DNA of 64,000 nt from positions 1-64,000 of the forward strand of contig DASXNH010000025.1 of NCBI GenBank assembly GCA_036495195.1. The letters are read 5' to 3'. Positions 33,363 through 41,216 of the stretch are shown piece after piece. This DNA comes from Palsa-872 sp036495195. GTDB lineage: Bacteria; Chloroflexota; Dormibacteria; Dormibacterales; Dormibacteraceae. The notes under the pieces were generated by a model that was not told where the DNA came from, ran no database searches, and saw nothing but the letters and a program-made list of their open reading frames with translations. Both the position numbers and the translations under genes were made by a program. Position 1 is the first letter of the stretch; every line of letters starts with the position of its first letter.

Positions 33363-33776
33363 ATGTCGCAGATGCCGCCGCCGCCGCCCGGACAGCCGGC
33401 ACCCATGGGAGGGCAGCCCAGCGCTGTCGGCAGCAACAAGAACCTGTATACGATCCTTGCCTGGGCTTTGTTTCCGCCCATCGGAAGCCTGATCTTTCTT
33501 TTCGTCGGCAAGGACGACGCGGATGTCAAGTACAACGCGGCGAACGCGACCGTGATCCACGGCGCGTTCCTGATCGTCTACATCCTTCTGTGGATTATCG
33601 GAACTGTCACCGTGTTTCTTCTCTTCCTGCCCCTGCTGTGGTGGATCGCCTGGTTGATCGTTTGGATCATCGGGCTCATCCTCTCCTTGCAGGCGGGCGG
33701 CAAGCGCTTTGCCTTCCCGGGCCTCCAGGGACTCGCCAACAAGTACGTGCCGATGGTCGAGGGCTGGGCCAAGTAA
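33363..33776 (+). CDS. Small membrane protein, DUF4870-like
   Basis: A 137-residue protein with a Pro/Gly-rich cytosolic N-terminus (1-22) and three hydrophobic segments (about 30-48, 62-95 including a very Trp/Ile-rich stretch, 97-108). The NAA-and-HGAF arrangement resembles DUF4870/Tic20-like proteins. An AGGAGG six to seven bases before the ATG makes this a leadered, strongly translated gene. Function unknown. Confidence 0.75.
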   Translation: MSQMPPPPPGQPAPMGGQPSAVGSNKNLYTILAWALFPPIGSLIFLFVGKDDADVKYNAANATVIHGAFLIVYILLWIIGTVTVFLLFLPLLWWIAWLIVWIIGLILSLQAGGKRFAFPGLQGLANKYVPMVEGWAK

Positions 33777-33793
33777 CAGCCGGCTAATTCATC

Positions 33794-33828
33794 AAAGGGG
33801 CCCCGGCTGACGGGGCCCTTTTCTATTT
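33794..33828 (+). terminator. Strong intrinsic terminator
   Basis: A 12-bp GC-rich stem (33794-33805 with 33811-33822) around GCTGA, followed by TCTATTT. The A-run and T-run on either side let it work in both directions between the convergent genes. Confidence 0.85.
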
Positions 33829-33903
33829 CCGGTCATGGGGCAAATCGTCCTCCCCGCCCGCCGGTGAGGTGCCGGCGCAGCCGTCGGTCGTGCCATCCGG
33901 ACA

Positions 33904-34185
33904 CTATCCCTTCGCGATTTGTTCGAGTGCCTTCTCCACGCCTTGGCGCAGCTCGTCTCGCTCCTCGCGCATCAACCCCGCTTCCGCCCTGGCCTGCGCC
34001 AGCTGGTATCTCAGACGCTCGACCTCGGCAGTCAGATCGCGAACGCGAGGATCAGGGCCGCCGCTGATGCTTCGCACATCCGCGAGCTCGAGACGCAGGC
34101 GTTCGAGCGCCACCTTGAGGTCACGCCTCTCCGCCAGCAGCTCCTGGACCAGCGACTCAGACGGCTTGGTCGGCTCTTTCGACAT
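33904..34185 (-). CDS. Coiled-coil protein of unknown function
   Basis: A 93-residue, highly charged protein, nearly all of it predicted coiled coil with heptad Leu/Ala spacing (about 10-40 and 50-90). ATG 34185 is used, giving a 29-bp overlap with the upstream gene; GTG 34212 would add nine residues. No membrane segment or domain is recognised. Confidence 0.6.
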   Translation of the reverse strand: MSKEPTKPSESLVQELLAERRDLKVALERLRLELADVRSISGGPDPRVRDLTAEVERLRYQLAQARAEAGLMREERDELRQGVEKALEQIAKG

Positions 34186-34453
34186 AGCGACAGAGTCCGG
34201 GTTGGAACTCACGAAGCCTGAGATGCTCCATCTCCCCGCGTAGGAAACGCGCCTTGATCTCGAGGCCCTTCATCGGCTTCACGCTCTCGAATGGAAAGCG
34301 ATAAAGCTTCCCCGAGTCGACGAGGATGCAAAGCGCCAAACGCTCCCCATCCTTCTCGATGACGTGCTTGTAGCAGGGCACTGTGCGCCGGGCCACCTCC
34401 GTGGTGGTGAATCCCCCAACCTTCCCCGTCAGCACCTCGATGGGACTTCGCAC
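34157..34453 (-). CDS. Small hypothetical protein
   Basis: A 98-residue beta-rich, basic protein with two to three cysteines (Cys27, Cys42 and one near the C-terminus). No family is recognised. The GTG start lies six bases after TAGCAT, an element that overlaps the stop codon of the upstream radical SAM gene. Its 3' end overlaps the coiled-coil gene, so the two are probably expressed together. Confidence 0.6.
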   Translation of the reverse strand: MRSPIEVLTGKVGGFTTTEVARRTVPCYKHVIEKDGERLALCILVDSGKLYRFPFESVKPMKGLEIKARFLRGEMEHLRLREFQPGLCRYVERADQAV

Positions 34454-34459
34454 GTGCGA

Positions 34460-34465
34460 ATGCTA
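34460..34465 (-). promoter_or_regulatory. -10 element TAGCAT for the gene starting at 34453
   Basis: Minus-strand TAGCAT with a 6-base gap to GTG 34453, overlapping the upstream stop codon. Confidence 0.3.
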
Positions 34466-35383
34466 ATTCAGCAGGGACAGCTGCTCTGGCTGGGGCGGCG
34501 GTTGGAGGATCACGCGGCGGCGGTCGGAGACACCGTGGACCGTGCGAAGGCGCCCGACAGCCTTCATCGTCTGATCGCTGTACGCGGCTGGCAAGTAGGC
34601 GCGCGCCCTGTACGCCTGCTCGTACCGGGGAACGAGCTCAGGCCAATGCCGGGCCAAGACCGACATGAAATGCTCGCGCGTCCCATCTTTCAGGTGCAGC
34701 ATTCCAGCCCACAGTCCTGTGGCGCCCGCCGCGCGGGCCGCTTTGACCACCGCCTCGAGGCGATCGGGCCGATCCGAAAGGCCGGGAAGGATGGGCGCCA
34801 TGCCGACCCCGACGTCAACGCCCGCGGCAACGAGCTTCTCGATTGCCTTGAGCCGTTGCCTGGGATGCGCGGTTCCGGGCTCGGTGCGGCGCCACACCTC
34901 GTCGTCCACAGTTGGGATGCTGAAGGTGATGTGCAAGTTGGCGCGCCGCGCGAGCTCACTCAGGACGTCGATGTCGCGAACGATCATCGGACCGCGCGTG
35001 ATGATCGCACCAGGATTCGAAAAGTCGCGTAGAGCCTCGAGGCAGCGCCGAGTGAGCCTGTAGCGCCCCTCTGCTGGTTGGTAGGGATCGGTGGCGGCTC
35101 CGATAACGACCGTCTCTTTCTTCCATGACTTGCGCGACAGCTCGCTCCGGAGGACGCCGGCAACATTGAGCTTGATGCGCACGGTGCGGCCGTACCGGTC
35201 GTCGGAAGGCCGATCCGCCCGCAGCTCGAAGGCGCGGACGTAGCAGAAGGCGCAGCGATGCTCGCACCCCGTGTAGGGGTTGAGGGACCAGGAGAAGCCC
35301 ATGCCTTTGACGGGATTGAGGGCCGACCTGCACTGCACCTCGAGGTATTCGACGTCTGCGAGTCGGGCCTCAGGAGGCTCCAC
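34463..35383 (-). CDS. Radical SAM protein, Rv2578c/SplB-like
   Basis: A 306-residue radical SAM enzyme with the cluster motif CEHRCAFC (CxxxCxxC) near residue 40, preceded by LNPYTG, and later GAATDPYQPAE, ITRGPMI and GVGMAPILPGLSD, all typical of the Rv2578c family related to spore photoproduct lyase. The reaction is unknown; DNA repair has been suggested for relatives and the neighbour nth is a repair gene. GTG 35383 is used because TACCAT ends six bases before it; TTG 35401 would add six residues. Confidence 0.85.
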   Translation of the reverse strand: MEPPEARLADVEYLEVQCRSALNPVKGMGFSWSLNPYTGCEHRCAFCYVRAFELRADRPSDDRYGRTVRIKLNVAGVLRSELSRKSWKKETVVIGAATDPYQPAEGRYRLTRRCLEALRDFSNPGAIITRGPMIVRDIDVLSELARRANLHITFSIPTVDDEVWRRTEPGTAHPRQRLKAIEKLVAAGVDVGVGMAPILPGLSDRPDRLEAVVKAARAAGATGLWAGMLHLKDGTREHFMSVLARHWPELVPRYEQAYRARAYLPAAYSDQTMKAVGRLRTVHGVSDRRRVILQPPPQPEQLSLLN

Positions 35384-35389
35384 GGACGT

Positions 35390-35395
35390 ATGGTA
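35390..35395 (-). promoter_or_regulatory. -10 element TACCAT for the radical SAM gene
   Basis: Minus-strand TACCAT with a 6-base gap to GTG 35383; predicted leaderless. Confidence 0.35.
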
Positions 35396-35436
35396 GAACA
35401 AATGTTCGCGTATTGACAGGGCTCCAGGCCACGGAA

Positions 35437-36147
35437 CTACGCCGGTTTGCGGCGCCGCGCCGGTTTGGGGCGAGTTGTCGATGAGGGGCAGAAGTCGTTC
35501 AAGATGCACACCTCGCAGCGCGGCCGGCGCGCAACGCAGATTCGGCGCCCATGCAGGATCAGGCGCAATGACAGGCCACTCCACTCCTCTTTCGGCACGA
35601 TCGAAGTGACCTGCCGCTCGATCTTCACGGGGTCCTGTGAGGAAGCGATCTTCAGGCGGTTGGTCAGGCGCTTGACGTGGGTGTCAACCGCGAAGCCAGG
35701 CACACCGAAACCCACTCCAAGTATCACGTTCGCCGTCTTGCGCCCGATGCCCGGCAGCTTGACCAGGTCGTCAATGTTGCTCGGCACCTGACCGTCGAAC
35801 AGCTCCACCAGCTTGCGGCTCGCGGCGATGATTGAGCGCGTCTTGGCGCGAAAAAAGCCTGTGGGCTTGATCAGCCGCTCGACCACCGCGGGATCCGCGG
35901 CAGCAAGGTCTGCGGCCGTCGGATAACGCATGAACAGCTCCGGCGTGACCAGGTTCACAGCGCGGTCGGTAGTTTGCGCGGAGAGAATCGTTGCGATCAG
36001 CAGCTGGAACGGGTCCTGGTGGGCCAGCTCCGTGACTGCCGGATAAGCCTCCTTCAGGCGCTCGACCGTGAGCTTTGCCCGCAGGCGCGCCCCTGGCGGC
36101 AGCCTCGGCAGCGGCGGAAGTTTCTTGCGTTTGGGCCTAGGAGCCAA
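35437..36147 (-). CDS. nth: Endonuclease III
   Basis: A 236-residue HhH-GPD DNA glycosylase/AP lyase that removes oxidised pyrimidines. It has the helix-hairpin-helix LPGIGRKTAN with the catalytic Lys, the GFAVDTHVKRL motif with the catalytic Asp, and the Fe-S loop C-x6-C-x2-C-x5-C near the C-terminus. A basic Lys/Arg/Pro tail lies at each end. TTG 36147 overlaps the yqeY stop by 11 bases. Confidence 0.95.
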   Translation of the reverse strand: MAPRPKRKKLPPLPRLPPGARLRAKLTVERLKEAYPAVTELAHQDPFQLLIATILSAQTTDRAVNLVTPELFMRYPTAADLAAADPAVVERLIKPTGFFRAKTRSIIAASRKLVELFDGQVPSNIDDLVKLPGIGRKTANVILGVGFGVPGFAVDTHVKRLTNRLKIASSQDPVKIERQVTSIVPKEEWSGLSLRLILHGRRICVARRPRCEVCILNDFCPSSTTRPKPARRRKPA

Positions 36148-36586
36148 GCAATTTGCGCGCGGCGGCCGCGACCTGGGTGCCCTCGGCCCTCCCCGCCAGC
36201 CGTGCGGTCGCTGCCTTCATGACGGCTCCGAAAGCCTTGGGGCCCTCTGGCTTGAGGTCGTCGATGACGGCCCTGACCTCGGCCTCAACCTCCTCCATGC
36301 TCATGGCAGCAGGCAGGTAACCGCGCAGGACGGCCATCTCCGCCTCTTCGCGTGCGGCAGATGCTTCCCGGCCCGCCTTCCTGTAGACGTCAATGGCCTC
36401 TTCTCGCTTCTTGACCTCGCGTCGCGCTACGCGTTGGACGAGCTCGTCGTTCAGCGCTCCCGCCCCGGTCTCCTTGCTGGCTTTCACCAATTCGCTCTTG
36501 AGAAGGGAGAGCGTGCTCAGCCCAAGCTCGTCGCGCCGGCGACGGGCCTCGACCAGGTCGGACTGGATGCGGTCGTAGAGGGCCAT
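36137..36586 (-). CDS. GatB/YqeY-domain protein
   Basis: A 149-residue helical protein, all of it one YqeY domain, with the starting LYDRIQSDLVEARRRRDE helix, the RREVKKREEAIDVYRKAGR region and a C-terminal FGAVMKAATARLAGRAEG. YqeY-like proteins share the tRNA-binding tail domain of GatB; their role is not settled. ATG 36586 is used. It leads the operon with nth. Confidence 0.9.
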   Translation of the reverse strand: MALYDRIQSDLVEARRRRDELGLSTLSLLKSELVKASKETGAGALNDELVQRVARREVKKREEAIDVYRKAGREASAAREEAEMAVLRGYLPAAMSMEEVEAEVRAVIDDLKPEGPKAFGAVMKAATARLAGRAEGTQVAAAARKLLGS

Positions 36587-36635
36587 GGCGGCGATTGTCA
36601 CACACACCCAAGACCTCTCCGGACGCGCGATCCCT

Positions 36636-36641
36636 GATAAT
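36636..36641 (+). promoter_or_regulatory. -10 element GATAAT for the gene at 36650
   Basis: GATAAT ends eight bases before ATG 36650; leaderless spacing. Confidence 0.35.
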
Positions 36642-36649
36642 CGGCCCAA

Positions 36650-37453
36650 ATGCTCCTCCTCATCGGACCCGCGGTAGCTGTGATCGGCATCGTGGCCGTC
36701 GTCTTCGTCATGCGCCACAAGTCGGTCGAGAAGCGCTCCATGTACTCGGCACGCCGCTCCCAGATCGAGCACAAGGTGCGCGCGGCCCGCCAGCGAACCC
36801 TGGCCCCGGGGAAGCGCGCCGACAAGGGCGAGGCCATCGACCAGACCGCCAGCGCGGCACCGGCGATGACCTACGAGACGTCGGCATACGCCAGCCCTCC
36901 AGTGGCGCCGCCTCCTCAAAAAGCGCAGTCATGGGACGCGGGGCCGGTCACGACCCCGGTTGATACGCCTGCCTTCACTCCTCCGGCGCCTGCCTACGAG
37001 CCCCCTCCCGCAGCCCCCGCGTACGAGCCGCCCCCGGCACAGCCCGCGTACAGGCCGCCGCCGGCGCAGCCCGCCTACCAGCCACCGCCCTTCGAGGCCC
37101 CAGAAACCAAGCCCGAGTGGACGCCCGCTCCGGCGGCGCCGTTGGAACCGGAACGAGCCGCCGCGGCGGAGCCGCCAGCGAGCTCGGCAGGTGGCGGAGC
37201 CTCATGGTCGGTGGTCGGCGAGAGCAAGGCCTCGTCGGAGCCCGAGCCCGCGCCCAGGAAGAAGAGTTCGAAGGACGCTCAGGCCGGAGCCTGGCAGCTG
37301 GCCTCGGGCGAGGTTGCGGGTGACGAGCCAGATGACGCCCCCAGGAGGCCGAGCGCTGCTATTGCCATCGCGCAGTACGCGGTGCTTGTCGTCGGCCTGG
37401 TCATGGTGCTGATCGGCGTGGTCGTGATGGTGGCGAACTCACACGGCAGCTAG
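36650..37453 (+). CDS. Proline-rich two-helix membrane protein
   Basis: A 267-residue protein with membrane helices at each end (about 2-20 and 240-262) and a long Pro/Ala/Glu-rich middle. Residues about 112-150 hold four imperfect repeats of the type QPAY-x-PPP. Basic residues directly after the first helix put the middle region in the cytosol. PxxP-like repeats suggest a protein-binding scaffold; no catalytic domain is seen. It shares four bases with cofD at its 3' end. Confidence 0.7.
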   Translation: MLLLIGPAVAVIGIVAVVFVMRHKSVEKRSMYSARRSQIEHKVRAARQRTLAPGKRADKGEAIDQTASAAPAMTYETSAYASPPVAPPPQKAQSWDAGPVTTPVDTPAFTPPAPAYEPPPAAPAYEPPPAQPAYRPPPAQPAYQPPPFEAPETKPEWTPAPAAPLEPERAAAAEPPASSAGGGASWSVVGESKASSEPEPAPRKKSSKDAQAGAWQLASGEVAGDEPDDAPRRPSAAIAIAQYAVLVVGLVMVLIGVVVMVANSHGS

Positions 37454-38385
37454 GTCTTGGCGCCGCCTGCGGAGCTAACGGGTAACACGGTCAGTATCGC
37501 CGCCGCCAATCCCCGCCCCCCATCTGTCATGACCGTGTCGCAGACCAGCGTCCGATAACCAAGCCTCTCGATCTCCGGCGCAACGTCGGCGTCGCGCTGG
37601 TCGATTGCAAAAACGCTTGCGACCCCTGCGTACATCGCCGCCACCGCAGTTGGGGATGCTTCAAAGCCCATCGCTTGCATCATCGCCACCGTCGGGCCCT
37701 TGAGAGCGACGCCGCCAACGATCGGAGAGACGGCCAGTGTGCGGTCGCGTGCCAAATGCGGACCGAGCACCCGCAAGATCGGCGCAATCGAGATGAGCGG
37801 GTTGGAGGGACCGATCACAACGAGGTCCGCTTGAACTAGCGCAGCCAGCACCTCGGGCGTCGCCTTTGCGGAGTCGATCCCCTCGAAATCGATATGACGC
37901 AGCGCCGGCGCCATTCGTTCCCGCACGAAATATTCCTGAAACGAGAGCACTCCACCATCGGTGTCAAAACGAGTGCGAACCTTTTCATCGGTCATTGGCA
38001 GCACAGGCGTCTCGATTCCAAAGCGGCGGCAAAGTTGTGATGCCGTCTCAGTCAGCCGGCCACCACCTCGCAGCAGCTCGGTGCGAACCAGGTGCGTGGC
38101 AAAGTCCTTGTCTCCGATTCGAAACCAGGCCTTCTCACCGAGCCGCTGCAGCGCCTCGAGCGTGTGAAACGTGTCGCCCTTGACGCCATAGCCGGCTTCC
38201 TCGTTGAAAGCACCGGCGAGCCTGTAGATGACGGCGTCGAGGTCCGGGCTCACGAGCAGACCCCAGAACTCATCGTCGTCGGCCGTGTTGGCCACGACGG
38301 TAAGGTGCCCCGCGGGCAGGATCGACTGGAAGCCCGAGGCCAGCATGGCGCCGCCCGTGCCACCGGCGAGCACGACCACGTTCAC
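37450..38385 (-). CDS. cofD: 2-phospho-L-lactate (or PEP-derived) transferase, F420 synthesis
   Basis: A 311-residue CofD/FbiA protein with VLAGGTGGAMLASG at the start, the VANTADDDEFWGL loop and IGPSNPLISIAPIL (about 192). It joins the activated lactyl or enolpyruvyl phosphate to the deazaflavin Fo to give F420-0 or dehydro-F420-0. It is the last gene of the F420 operon and overlaps cofE by four bases. GTG start. Confidence 0.95.
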   Translation of the reverse strand: MNVVVLAGGTGGAMLASGFQSILPAGHLTVVANTADDDEFWGLLVSPDLDAVIYRLAGAFNEEAGYGVKGDTFHTLEALQRLGEKAWFRIGDKDFATHLVRTELLRGGGRLTETASQLCRRFGIETPVLPMTDEKVRTRFDTDGGVLSFQEYFVRERMAPALRHIDFEGIDSAKATPEVLAALVQADLVVIGPSNPLISIAPILRVLGPHLARDRTLAVSPIVGGVALKGPTVAMMQAMGFEASPTAVAAMYAGVASVFAIDQRDADVAPEIERLGYRTLVCDTVMTDGGRGLAAAILTVLPVSSAGGAKT

Positions 38386-39119
38386 CGGAACAGATCCTCC
38401 GCAGCCGGACGGACGAACTCGCGACCGCTTCCATTACCGCGCAGGTCGAGTCCACGGACGATCACGACCGGCGTTCGGCGCGTCTTCCCCATCACAAGGC
38501 CCGCGGCAGCTGCCACCTCGTCGGCAACGGCGAGCACCGTTGCATGGAGCTCCCTGCCGGCATCGTCTTTTTGCCCGCGCATATCGACCAGGGCCGGCAT
38601 GCCGGCAACACCGAGCGCAACGTTGACGATCCCGAGCCGCCACGGACGGCCGAACGTATCCGACACGATCACACCGGCCGTCACTCCAGCGATCTCGCGC
38701 AGCCGGTTGCAAAGACGCTCTGCGCTGGCATCAGGGTCGACCGGGAGCAGCGTCACCACCTCTGCGCCCGGGATGTTCGACCGATCGACTCCGCTGTTGG
38801 CGCACACATAGCCGTGGTGCGTCTGCGTAACCAGGACGCGCTCGGTGCGCAGGATTCGCACGCTTTCGTCGAGGACCACCTGCACAAAGCGCGGGTCGGG
38901 TTGAGCGACCAGATGGGGAGCCAGCCGAATTGCCTCATCGCCCGCGATGACCGTGGACAGATCGCGAGTCCGACCCTCGGCCTTGGACACCACCTTCTGT
39001 GCCACAACGACGATGTCTCCGGCCTCAAGACCTGCCCGCGCCGCGATGAGCTGACCCAGATCGTCGCCGGCACCCACCTCGGGCATTCCGTCGACGCCGA
39101 TGAGCTCGAGGCGCCTCAA
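38382..39119 (-). CDS. cofE: F420-0:gamma-glutamyl ligase
   Basis: A 245-residue CofE/FbiB N-domain enzyme that adds the glutamate tail to F420-0. It has VVVAQKVVSKAEGR, ANSGVDRSN and SDTFGRPWRLG. It lacks the nitroreductase-like C-terminal domain found in mycobacterial FbiB, which there reduces dehydro-F420. The start overlaps cofC by four bases. Confidence 0.95.
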   Translation of the reverse strand: MRRLELIGVDGMPEVGAGDDLGQLIAARAGLEAGDIVVVAQKVVSKAEGRTRDLSTVIAGDEAIRLAPHLVAQPDPRFVQVVLDESVRILRTERVLVTQTHHGYVCANSGVDRSNIPGAEVVTLLPVDPDASAERLCNRLREIAGVTAGVIVSDTFGRPWRLGIVNVALGVAGMPALVDMRGQKDDAGRELHATVLAVADEVAAAAGLVMGKTRRTPVVIVRGLDLRGNGSGREFVRPAAEDLFR

Positions 39120-39766
39120 CCCTTGCGCCGCGCGCGCACAAGGTCTCGTGCGTGCGCGAGATCTTCGGGCTCATCGAGGTCCAGGGCCATCGCGTCCGAT
39201 TTGTGGACAGCAAAATTGGCCCCCTTCGTCTCGGCTTCGCGCCTGAATGCCCTCAGCGAGTCATCGCCGAAACGCAGCGAGATCGCGTCCGGAGGACTCA
39301 GGTACAGCGCGTTGGTGCCTCCCCTCCCAATCGCCGGCGCCGCCACGACGGCTGGTGGCACAACGCGACTGGCGACGTCCAACATTTCGTGGACAGATTT
39401 CGATGTAACCAGGGGCAGGTCGCTGGACAGAATGAGGACAGCACGAGCCTTGCTCTTGAGCGCATACGAGATTCCACGCTTGGCGGCAGTGTTCTGGCCT
39501 TCCTGGCGCCTTTCGATGACCGCCTCCACGCCAAGGCGCTCCGCGATCTCCTTTACCTCGGGGCTGCCGCCAACGACGAGGCGGTGATCACCGGCGGCAG
39601 CGGCCCGAATCGCTCGCTCGGCATTTCGGAGAGCGAGCGCCCGACGCGCGTGCGAGTCGAGGACTTCGCCCAAGCGCTGCTTGGCCTGGTCGAGATCCTT
39701 GACCAGGACGATGACCCAGGCTCCGGAGTCGTCGGTCGCTTTGACACGGCCCGGCATCAGCCCCAT
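39116..39766 (-). CDS. cofC: Phospholactate/PEP guanylyltransferase, F420 synthesis
   Basis: A 216-residue nucleotidyltransferase (CofC/FbiD) with a GT-A-like fold: KDLDQAKQRLG near the start, LILSSDLPLV (about 111, metal Asp) and a GGTNALYLSPP motif. It activates phospholactate or PEP with GTP. Two starts are possible, ATG 39766 or ATG 39757; the latter overlaps the fgd stop as TGATG. Confidence 0.93.
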   Translation of the reverse strand: MGLMPGRVKATDDSGAWVIVLVKDLDQAKQRLGEVLDSHARRALALRNAERAIRAAAAGDHRLVVGGSPEVKEIAERLGVEAVIERRQEGQNTAAKRGISYALKSKARAVLILSSDLPLVTSKSVHEMLDVASRVVPPAVVAAPAIGRGGTNALYLSPPDAISLRFGDDSLRAFRREAETKGANFAVHKSDAMALDLDEPEDLAHARDLVRARRKG

Positions 39767-40755
39767 CGGGCGCGAATCCGAGGCAGGATCTGCGAACCGT
39801 AAAGCTCGAGGAAACGCGCCTGATCGTTGCCTGGCGCATGAAAGACAAGGTGGTTGAACCCAAGCTCGAGGTATGGGCGAAGCTGCTCCAGGTGCTCGTC
39901 CGGATCATTTGAGACAAGCCAGCGGCGGTGCGCGACATTCTCGACCTCGCGCGCGAGCCGCTCCATCTCCCGCGGGTCGTCGATGCCCGCCTTCTGGTCC
40001 GCAGGAAGAGCCAGAGCCGCCCAGATCTTGGTGTCCTCCATCGCGCGTTCGCGGTCGGTGTCGTAAGAGACCTTCACCTCGATCATCTTGTCGAGGTCGG
40101 CGGAGTCGCGGCCCGACTCGGTCGCGCCTTCGGCAAAAGATGGCAGGAGCTGTTCGGAGTAAAGCTCCATGCCCTTCCCTGACGTGCAGATGAGGCCGTC
40201 GCCCGCACGCCCAGCGAACTTCGCCACCTGCGGTCCGCCCGCGCCCACGTAGATCGGGATCGGCTGGTCTGGCTTGTCGTAAATCGTTGCATTGCGGGTG
40301 TGGTAGTACTCACCGTCGACCGTCACGAGCTCCTGGGTCCATAGCTGCTTGATAAGGCGCACCGCCTCACGGAGTCGAGCGAAACGCTCTTTGTTGTCAG
40401 GCCACTGGATGCCGAGGGCGCCTTCGTTGAGATGCTCGCCGGTACCGACGCCGAGGATCATGCGATCCGGGTACAGCGAGCCCAGCGTGCCGAAGGCCTG
40501 GGCGACGATTGCAGGGTGGTAGCGAAAGGTCGGAGTCGCCACCGAGGTGCCCAGCGCGACGCGCTTCGTTCTCTCTCCGGTCGCCGCCAGCCACGCGAAG
40601 GCGAAGGGTGCGTGGCCATCGGAGTGGCGCCATGGCTGGAAGTGGTCACTCACGAACACGCTGTCGAAGCCGCGCTCCTCGGCTGCGACGGCGAAATCGA
40701 GCAGCGGGCGAGGGCCGAACTGCTCGGCCGAGGCCTTGTAACCCAGCCTTAACAT
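39757..40755 (-). CDS. fgd: F420-dependent glucose-6-phosphate dehydrogenase
   Basis: A 332-residue LLM-type TIM barrel very similar to mycobacterial Fgd1: the opening LGYKASAEQFGPR, the SDHFQPWRH loop with the catalytic His, LGTSVATPTFRY, GVGTGEHLNE and AGRAGDGLICTSGKG all match that enzyme. It oxidises glucose-6-phosphate and reduces F420, supplying F420H2. Its co-transcription with three F420 synthesis genes links cofactor production and its main reductant. ATG 40755 is used; TTG 40764 is an alternative. Confidence 0.93.
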   Translation of the reverse strand: MLRLGYKASAEQFGPRPLLDFAVAAEERGFDSVFVSDHFQPWRHSDGHAPFAFAWLAATGERTKRVALGTSVATPTFRYHPAIVAQAFGTLGSLYPDRMILGVGTGEHLNEGALGIQWPDNKERFARLREAVRLIKQLWTQELVTVDGEYYHTRNATIYDKPDQPIPIYVGAGGPQVAKFAGRAGDGLICTSGKGMELYSEQLLPSFAEGATESGRDSADLDKMIEVKVSYDTDRERAMEDTKIWAALALPADQKAGIDDPREMERLAREVENVAHRRWLVSNDPDEHLEQLRPYLELGFNHLVFHAPGNDQARFLELYGSQILPRIRARWG

Positions 40756-40768
40756 CTTGTCCAACCTT

Positions 40769-40954
40769 CTATCGCTTGTAGTAGCGATTCCAGCTGAAGC
40801 CGATGCCGCCCGCAGCCGCCGCGACCACGACGACGCCGAGCGCGATGAGCGAGTGGCCGTCGAGATTGCCGAGCCCGCCGATGAGGAGGAGAGCGAGCGC
40901 GCCGACCGCGAGCAGCATCATGGCGACCAGCGTGACGGCGCGGTGGACCTTCAT
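40769..40954 (-). CDS. Small two-helix membrane protein
   Basis: A 61-residue protein with two hydrophobic segments (about 6-27 and 33-52) and a basic end (WNRYYKR). It is the first gene of the F420 operon, 13 bases before fgd. The ATG lies nine bases from TAAGCT. No family recognised. The 262-bp gap upstream to birA holds no further gene that I can see. Confidence 0.6.
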   Translation of the reverse strand: MKVHRAVTLVAMMLLAVGALALLLIGGLGNLDGHSLIALGVVVVAAAAGGIGFSWNRYYKR

Positions 40955-40963
40955 CGTCCCATC

Positions 40964-40969
40964 AGCTTA
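40964..40969 (-). promoter_or_regulatory. -10 element TAAGCT, F420 operon promoter
   Basis: Minus-strand TAAGCT with a 9-base gap to ATG 40954; predicted leaderless start of the five-gene operon. Confidence 0.4.
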
Positions 40970-41204
40970 CCGCCGCACGGGAGTGGGGCCGGAGTGCCGG
41001 CCGAGAGAGGTGGACATCCAGGGACGCCTCCCATGGGGTTCGCCATGGGGGGCCCAGCGGAAGGTGGCCCGGCCCGCAGCGCAAGCCTCTGGGTTCCCCG
41101 CGCTCGTGGTGCGCAGGTGCAGCGACGGCGGGACACGCCCCGCAACATCCGGATCGGCCGCACGGGCTCCAAAGATCCGGTGGCATCTCTGGTCCCATTC
41201 CGAT

Positions 41205-41210
41205 TAGGGT
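41205..41210 (+). promoter_or_regulatory. -10 element TAGGGT for birA
   Basis: TAGGGT ends six bases before ATG 41217; predicted leaderless. Confidence 0.35.
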
Positions 41211-41216
41211 CGACGA

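Noticed and set aside
36587..36919. N-terminal extension of the yqeY reading frame
   Set aside because: It runs antisense through the first helix of the divergent membrane protein; the YqeY domain begins at 36586.
36980..37110. Short tandem repeats considered as CRISPR or satellite DNA
   Set aside because: They are in frame, encode QPAY-PPP repeats and lack constant spacers.
40970..41204. Gap between the F420 operon and birA considered for an RNA gene or riboswitch
   Set aside because: I see no convincing conserved fold or reading frame; only the two promoter elements at its edges are supported.
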